This document shows positions 60,397-64,000 of a stretch of DNA of 64,000 nucleotides, piece by piece. How positions within the stretch are numbered: position 1 is the stretch's first letter; each line of letters begins with the position of its first letter. The DNA is from Moraxellaceae bacterium (GTDB lineage: Bacteria; Pseudomonadota; Gammaproteobacteria; Pseudomonadales; Moraxellaceae). Below the pieces are notes generated by a model, which was given only the letters and a program-made list of their open reading frames with translations, had not been told where the DNA came from and made no database searches. Made by a program: the position numbers and the translations under genes. The DNA lies in contig JAUXVU010000018.1 in assembly GCA_030680295.1 (NCBI GenBank), forward strand, positions 248,001-312,000, given 5' to 3'.

Positions 60397-62220
60397 TTAT
60401 TTGGATTGCTGCAAGATGGCCGCGGTTTCTTCATTCGCTGCCTTGGCTTGGTGTAGTGGTGCCGCTAACGGTGTTGGCTTGGGTGCGTTACCGACTAATA
60501 AATCTTGGCCCGAATTAACATCACCCGACATTTGGGCAGCGAGGCGCTCAAGATCGCGCTGTTCAACGTCGGCCATGGTGTCTAGTACTTGATCAAATGG
60601 AACGCCTAACTCTACCAACGCTTCTTGGCCTAACCGCAATGCGGACAATAGTGTTTCGCGCTGCTGGAACGTGGCACCCACTTGCTGAAGACGTATAGCG
60701 GTAAGGCGATTATTGGCTCTGACCAAAATCGGTGTATTAGGTAGCTCGTGACGTAACATCTCAGTAATTTGGATTTGCTCGTCATGATTATCTACACAGA
60801 TGATAATTGCCGCAGCATGATGAGCACCTGCGGCATGTAGTACATCCGAGCGACAGCCGTCACCGTAATACACTCTAAAGCCGAACTTAGCGGCATCACG
60901 GATACTGTCTGGATTTTTGTCCACGATGGTGACATCAAACCCACGCAACAACAGGGGTTGGCTGACTAGTTGTCCTACGCGACCAAAACCAATGAGCAAG
61001 ACCGATGCACTTAAGTTCTCAGCTTCAAGTAGGTCATCTGTTGTCTCTTTAGCGGGTTTAATCAGTCGATCGTGTGCCATTAAAATAAAGGGCGTCATAA
61101 TCATCGACAAAATAACAGTGGTGGCAAAAATCGCACTTTCTTCTGCACCAATAAGGCCAAATGTTGCTGCGGTAGCAAAAATAACAAAGGCAAACTCACC
61201 ACCTTGCATCATCACGGCGGAACGCTCAGTGACTTCCTTGTGGCTACTGCGCAATGTTCGACCAACCACATAAATGACTAGGCCTTTTAACACCATAAAA
61301 GCAATCAGTAGTGCCAATATGTGGTGCCAACTTTGTTGGATAACGGTGAGGTTGAGCGCCATACCAACGCCCATAAAAAACAGGCCAAGCAGCAAGCCAC
61401 GAAAAGGCTCAATGTCAGCCTCTAACTGGTGTCTAAACTTACTTTCAGACAATAAAACGCCGGCTAAAAATGCACCCATGGCCATGGACAGTCCGCCTAG
61501 CTCCATTAAATACGCTGAGCCTAAAACCACGAGTAGGCTAGCACCTGTCATGAGCTCACGTAGTCCGACTCTGGCAATACGCTCAAAAACTGGGTTGAGC
61601 AAATAACGCCCAATTAAAATAAGCCCTAACACGGCGCCTGCCGCTACTAGGATGGAAACTAAGCGATTTTCGAGTGTGACTTCGCTGCTTCCGGCTGCCA
61701 TGAAGCCAAGTAGAGCGAGAATAGGCACAATGGCAAGGTCTTCTAATAGCAGCACCGACACAATGCGTTGGCCTTTTGCCGAGGCCATTTGCCGTCGTTC
61801 ATTGAGCATTTGGAAGACGATGGCAGTAGACGTCATGGTGAAACCAATGCCGAAAATAAAAGCTGGGATTGTGCCGTAGCCAAAGCTAATGCCAGCCAAC
61901 GTCAGCGTGAGGCCAGCAAGTGCGACCTGCAAAACGCCTAGGCCAAAGATCTCTTTTCGTAGCCCCCACAGCCGTGAGGTTTGCATCTCTAAACCAATGA
62001 TGAACAGAAACATCACAACGCCTAGTTCGGCAAAGTGAATGATGGCGTCGGGGTCAGTGAAAATACCAAAACCAAAAGGTCCAATGATTAAGCCAGCGGT
62101 TAAATAACCCAAGACAGCATCTAGCTTGAAGCGCTTAAAAATAGGTACCACAACAATAGCGGCTACTAACAGGGCAACAGCAGGCATTAATTGAACAGCA
62201 GAGGATGCATCAGCAGCCAT
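60397..62220 (-). CDS. KefB/KefC-like cation:proton antiporter (CPA2) with TrkA-N domain
   Basis: This 607-residue protein has about 12-13 transmembrane helices with the CPA2 core (GYLTAGLIIGPFGFGIF, GIGFTMTSTAIVFQML, SVLLLEDLAIVPILALLG) followed by a Rossmann TrkA-N domain (LLIGFGRVGQLVSQPLLL, YYGDGCRSDVL). Kef systems release K+ in exchange for protons when glutathione adducts form, protecting against electrophiles; the adjacent pirin and OsmC genes fit. No TrkA-C domain is evident. Confidence 0.9.
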   Translation of the reverse strand: MAADASSAVQLMPAVALLVAAIVVVPIFKRFKLDAVLGYLTAGLIIGPFGFGIFTDPDAIIHFAELGVVMFLFIIGLEMQTSRLWGLRKEIFGLGVLQVALAGLTLTLAGISFGYGTIPAFIFGIGFTMTSTAIVFQMLNERRQMASAKGQRIVSVLLLEDLAIVPILALLGFMAAGSSEVTLENRLVSILVAAGAVLGLILIGRYLLNPVFERIARVGLRELMTGASLLVVLGSAYLMELGGLSMAMGAFLAGVLLSESKFRHQLEADIEPFRGLLLGLFFMGVGMALNLTVIQQSWHHILALLIAFMVLKGLVIYVVGRTLRSSHKEVTERSAVMMQGGEFAFVIFATAATFGLIGAEESAIFATTVILSMIMTPFILMAHDRLIKPAKETTDDLLEAENLSASVLLIGFGRVGQLVSQPLLLRGFDVTIVDKNPDSIRDAAKFGFRVYYGDGCRSDVLHAAGAHHAAAIIICVDNHDEQIQITEMLRHELPNTPILVRANNRLTAIRLQQVGATFQQRETLLSALRLGQEALVELGVPFDQVLDTMADVEQRDLERLAAQMSGDVNSGQDLLVGNAPKPTPLAAPLHQAKAANEETAAILQQSK

Positions 62221-62264
62221 GTCAGAACCCTAGGCAGAGAGGAGAGTTTTCAACAATAACAAAG

Positions 62265-62290
62265 CGGGGTTTGATTGGCACCAAACCCCG
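62265..62290 (-). terminator. Intrinsic terminator after isochorismatase-family gene
   Basis: CGGGGTTTG (62265-62273) pairs with CAAACCCCG (62282-62290); on the minus strand it is followed by CTTTGTTATTG. Stem is strong, the T-tract moderate. Confidence 0.75.
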
Positions 62291-62299
62291 GTCGGAAAA

Positions 62300-62932
62300 T
62301 TACTTTTCTGCAGTCAGTGTGAAATAGCTAGTCATCAAGTTACGGTAGTCAGGAATGTGGTTGGAGAACAATGTTCCCAAACCTTCGATGTCATTGCGCC
62401 AGTCGCGGTGTAACTCGCAAGCTGCGCCAAACCATGTCATTAATTGAGCGCCAGCAGCAGACATACGGTCTAAGGCAGCGTCACGTGTCATTTCATTGAA
62501 TGTGCCGGAAGCATCGGTAATAACAAATACTTCATAACCTTCTTCTAAAGCAGACAGTGTTGGAAAGGCAACACAGACTTCAGTGACAACACCAGCAATG
62601 ATCAGCTGTTTTTTACCTGTTGCTTTAACCGCTTTAACGAAGTCTTCATTGTCCCAAGCGTTAATTTGGCCTGGACGAGCAATATAAGGAGCATCTGGGA
62701 ACTGTTCTTTCAGCTCTGGAACGAGTGGGCCATTAGGACCGGTTTCAAAGCTGGTGGTCAAGATAGTAGGTAAGTTGAAGTACTTTGCGAGATCACCTAG
62801 GGCTAATACATTGTTCTTGAATTTGTCTGGATCAATGTCACGAACTAAAGACAATAGACCTGCTTGGTGGTCGACCAAAAGCACAGCAGCGTTGTTTTTG
62901 TCTAAACGATTGTAGCGAAATGGTTGTGTCAT
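62300..62932 (-). CDS. Isochorismatase-family hydrolase (YcaC-like)
   Basis: This 210-residue protein has catalytic Asp in LLVDHQAGL, Lys in the FVKAVKATGKKQLIIAG region and Cys in VVTEVCVAFP with the cis-peptide just before, the cysteine-hydrolase triad. Similar to YcaC-type proteins of unknown substrate. ATG 62932 is chosen for the TTGGAG 6 nt upstream (the ATG at 62944 precedes it). Divergent from a LysR regulator 109 bp away, probably its activator. Confidence 0.9.
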   Translation of the reverse strand: MTQPFRYNRLDKNNAAVLLVDHQAGLLSLVRDIDPDKFKNNVLALGDLAKYFNLPTILTTSFETGPNGPLVPELKEQFPDAPYIARPGQINAWDNEDFVKAVKATGKKQLIIAGVVTEVCVAFPTLSALEEGYEVFVITDASGTFNEMTRDAALDRMSAAGAQLMTWFGAACELHRDWRNDIEGLGTLFSNHIPDYRNLMTSYFTLTAEK

Positions 62933-63041
62933 TTTGTGCTCCAAATGAGTTGATGGCCTTGGGACTAACCACTCTAAAAGCTATACAAACATCAGACAAT
63001 ATCGGTTAAATTGACCTCAGTGTTCTATTTGGGGAACAGTT

Positions 63042-63932
63042 GTGCATGATTTAAACGATTTGTATTTTTTCGTTCAAGTAGTGGATCACGGTGGTTTTGC
63101 AGCAGCAGGTCGAGCACTTGGTCAGCCAAAATCTAAATTGAGTCGACGTATTTCACAATTAGAAGATCGCTTAGGTGTTCGCTTATTGCAGCGCTCAACA
63201 CGGCATTTTTCTGTGACGGAAATGGGGCAGGCGTTTTATCAAGAGTGTGTGGCGATGCTGGTGCAAGCAGACTCAGCGTTTGAGCTGGTCGAGCGCCACC
63301 GCTCTGAACCGCAGGGCGTTATTCGCCTAAGCTGTCCAAATACCTTGCTCAACTATCGCGTTGGTCCATTGCTCAGCCGCTTTATGGTCAAGTATCCGCG
63401 TGTGCAGATTCACTTAGAAGCGACGAATCGGCGTGTTGATATGATTGCTGAAGGTTTTGATATTGCCTTGCGAGTTCGCTTTCCTCCACTAGAGGACAGC
63501 GATTTAGTGATGCGGGTTTTAGTTGAAAGTCCACAGCGTTTAGTCGCTAGCCCTGAATTGTTAGCATCCTATACAAGCGAATTAAATCCGGCGGATTTGA
63601 GTCGTTTGCCCAGCATGTCATGGGGTGTAGCAAATGACTATGCTTGGTGCATGGAAGGACCAGACGGTGCACAAGAGCAGGTGAGTTATAGGCCCCGTTT
63701 TGTCACAGAAGAAATGACGGCATTACGACAAGCGGCATTGGCGGGTGTGGGTGTGGTGCAATTACCACTAATGGTGGTTGATAAAGATTTGGCTGAAGGT
63801 CGACTGGTGAATATCTGCCCGGACTGGGTGCCTAGGTCTGGCATTGTACATGCCGTTTTCCCTTCGCGACGTGGTGTCTTACCAAGTGTCAGGGCGTTGA
63901 TTGATTTCTTGGCAGAAAATATTTGGGAATAA
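63042..63932 (+). CDS. LysR-family transcriptional regulator
   Basis: This 296-residue protein starts at GTG (TTGGGGAACAG upstream). N-terminal HTH: LYFFVQVVDHGGFAAAGRAL and PKSKLSRRISQLEDRLGVRL; then the LysR substrate domain (GVIRLSCPNTLLNYRVGPLL, VQIHLEATNRRVDMI). The SxQPxS-type pattern resembles regulators that control divergent hydrolase genes, here the isochorismatase-family gene. Confidence 0.9.
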   Translation: MHDLNDLYFFVQVVDHGGFAAAGRALGQPKSKLSRRISQLEDRLGVRLLQRSTRHFSVTEMGQAFYQECVAMLVQADSAFELVERHRSEPQGVIRLSCPNTLLNYRVGPLLSRFMVKYPRVQIHLEATNRRVDMIAEGFDIALRVRFPPLEDSDLVMRVLVESPQRLVASPELLASYTSELNPADLSRLPSMSWGVANDYAWCMEGPDGAQEQVSYRPRFVTEEMTALRQAALAGVGVVQLPLMVVDKDLAEGRLVNICPDWVPRSGIVHAVFPSRRGVLPSVRALIDFLAENIWE

Positions 63933-64000
63933 AAAACTGCAGTACCCGTTATGCTGAACTGATCTTGATATGTAAAAAAGTGGGAAATATAAAAGAGAAG

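Overview
The window looks like chromosomal DNA of a gammaproteobacterium, probably an aquatic member of the Pseudomonadales/Oceanospirillales sphere. The basis is the gene set (prc, nagZ, mfd, a complete-looking Tad pilus locus, a Kef-type antiporter, a TonB receptor with a PepSY partner), moderate GC and tightly packed, often overlapping genes. The species cannot be fixed from the sequence alone.

Layout. (1) 1-2084 is the end of a fused DedA/SNARE-associated + FAD oxidoreductase gene. (2) 2101-19646 is a 17.5-kb genomic island inserted into the 3' half of a tRNA-Ser(UGA) gene, flanked by 56-bp direct repeats. At its right end are a tyrosine integrase, a DUF4224 protein and a replication-initiator-like gene. 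At its left end is a mobB/mobC pair of the CloDF13 (MOBC) type, so it is best read as an integrative mobilizable element (IME). Its cargo is a run of six or seven integron-type gene cassettes separated by attC-like sites with no integron integrase (a CALIN), a HEPN/Apea-like gene, a decayed AbiEii toxin gene, a 700-bp array of about twenty hairpins with no credible protein, a DRT2-like antiviral reverse transcriptase with its upstream ncRNA, an XRE regulator and a secreted zinc metalloprotease. (3) 19714-25745 holds a phospholipase-D-family cardiolipin synthase, prc, nagZ and the start of a gtr-like glycosylation operon. (4) 25742-41195 holds the end of that operon and a Tad/Flp pilus locus: two Flp pilins, cpaB, cpaC, tadZABCD, a DUF3613 gene, two large TadG-like genes and two TadE-like genes. 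(5) 41192-48342 holds mfd and a TonB receptor/PepSY pair. (6) 48428-53494 holds an Hpt gene, a four-gene overlapping operon (response regulator, YaiO-like barrel, HEAT-repeat protein, processive GT2) and a MerR/B12-type regulator. (7) 53697-63932 holds housekeeping and stress genes, including a rare-looking PAP2-DUF368 fusion, OsmC, pirin, a Kef antiporter, and an isochorismatase hydrolase divergent from a LysR regulator.

Most exciting parts. The DRT2-like unit (11604-13200) shows, antisense to its ncRNA, a perfect -10 box, a Shine-Dalgarno and ATG, a stop-free frame, and a perfect -35 box placed after the ORF instead of before it. The promoter would only become functional if this segment were copied as tandem repeats, as in rolling-circle reverse transcription that assembles a 'neo' gene. 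A period of 117 nt would give both an endless frame and a 17-bp promoter spacer. The hairpin array at 10636-11340 is a candidate large structured RNA that I cannot assign to a known family.

Functional logic. The island combines mobility functions with several probable anti-phage or conflict genes (DRT2, HEPN, Mrr-like nuclease, cyclase-fold protein, AbiE relic). The flanking chromosome encodes surface structures: the pilus, probable pilus or surface glycosylation, and an exopolysaccharide-type operon.
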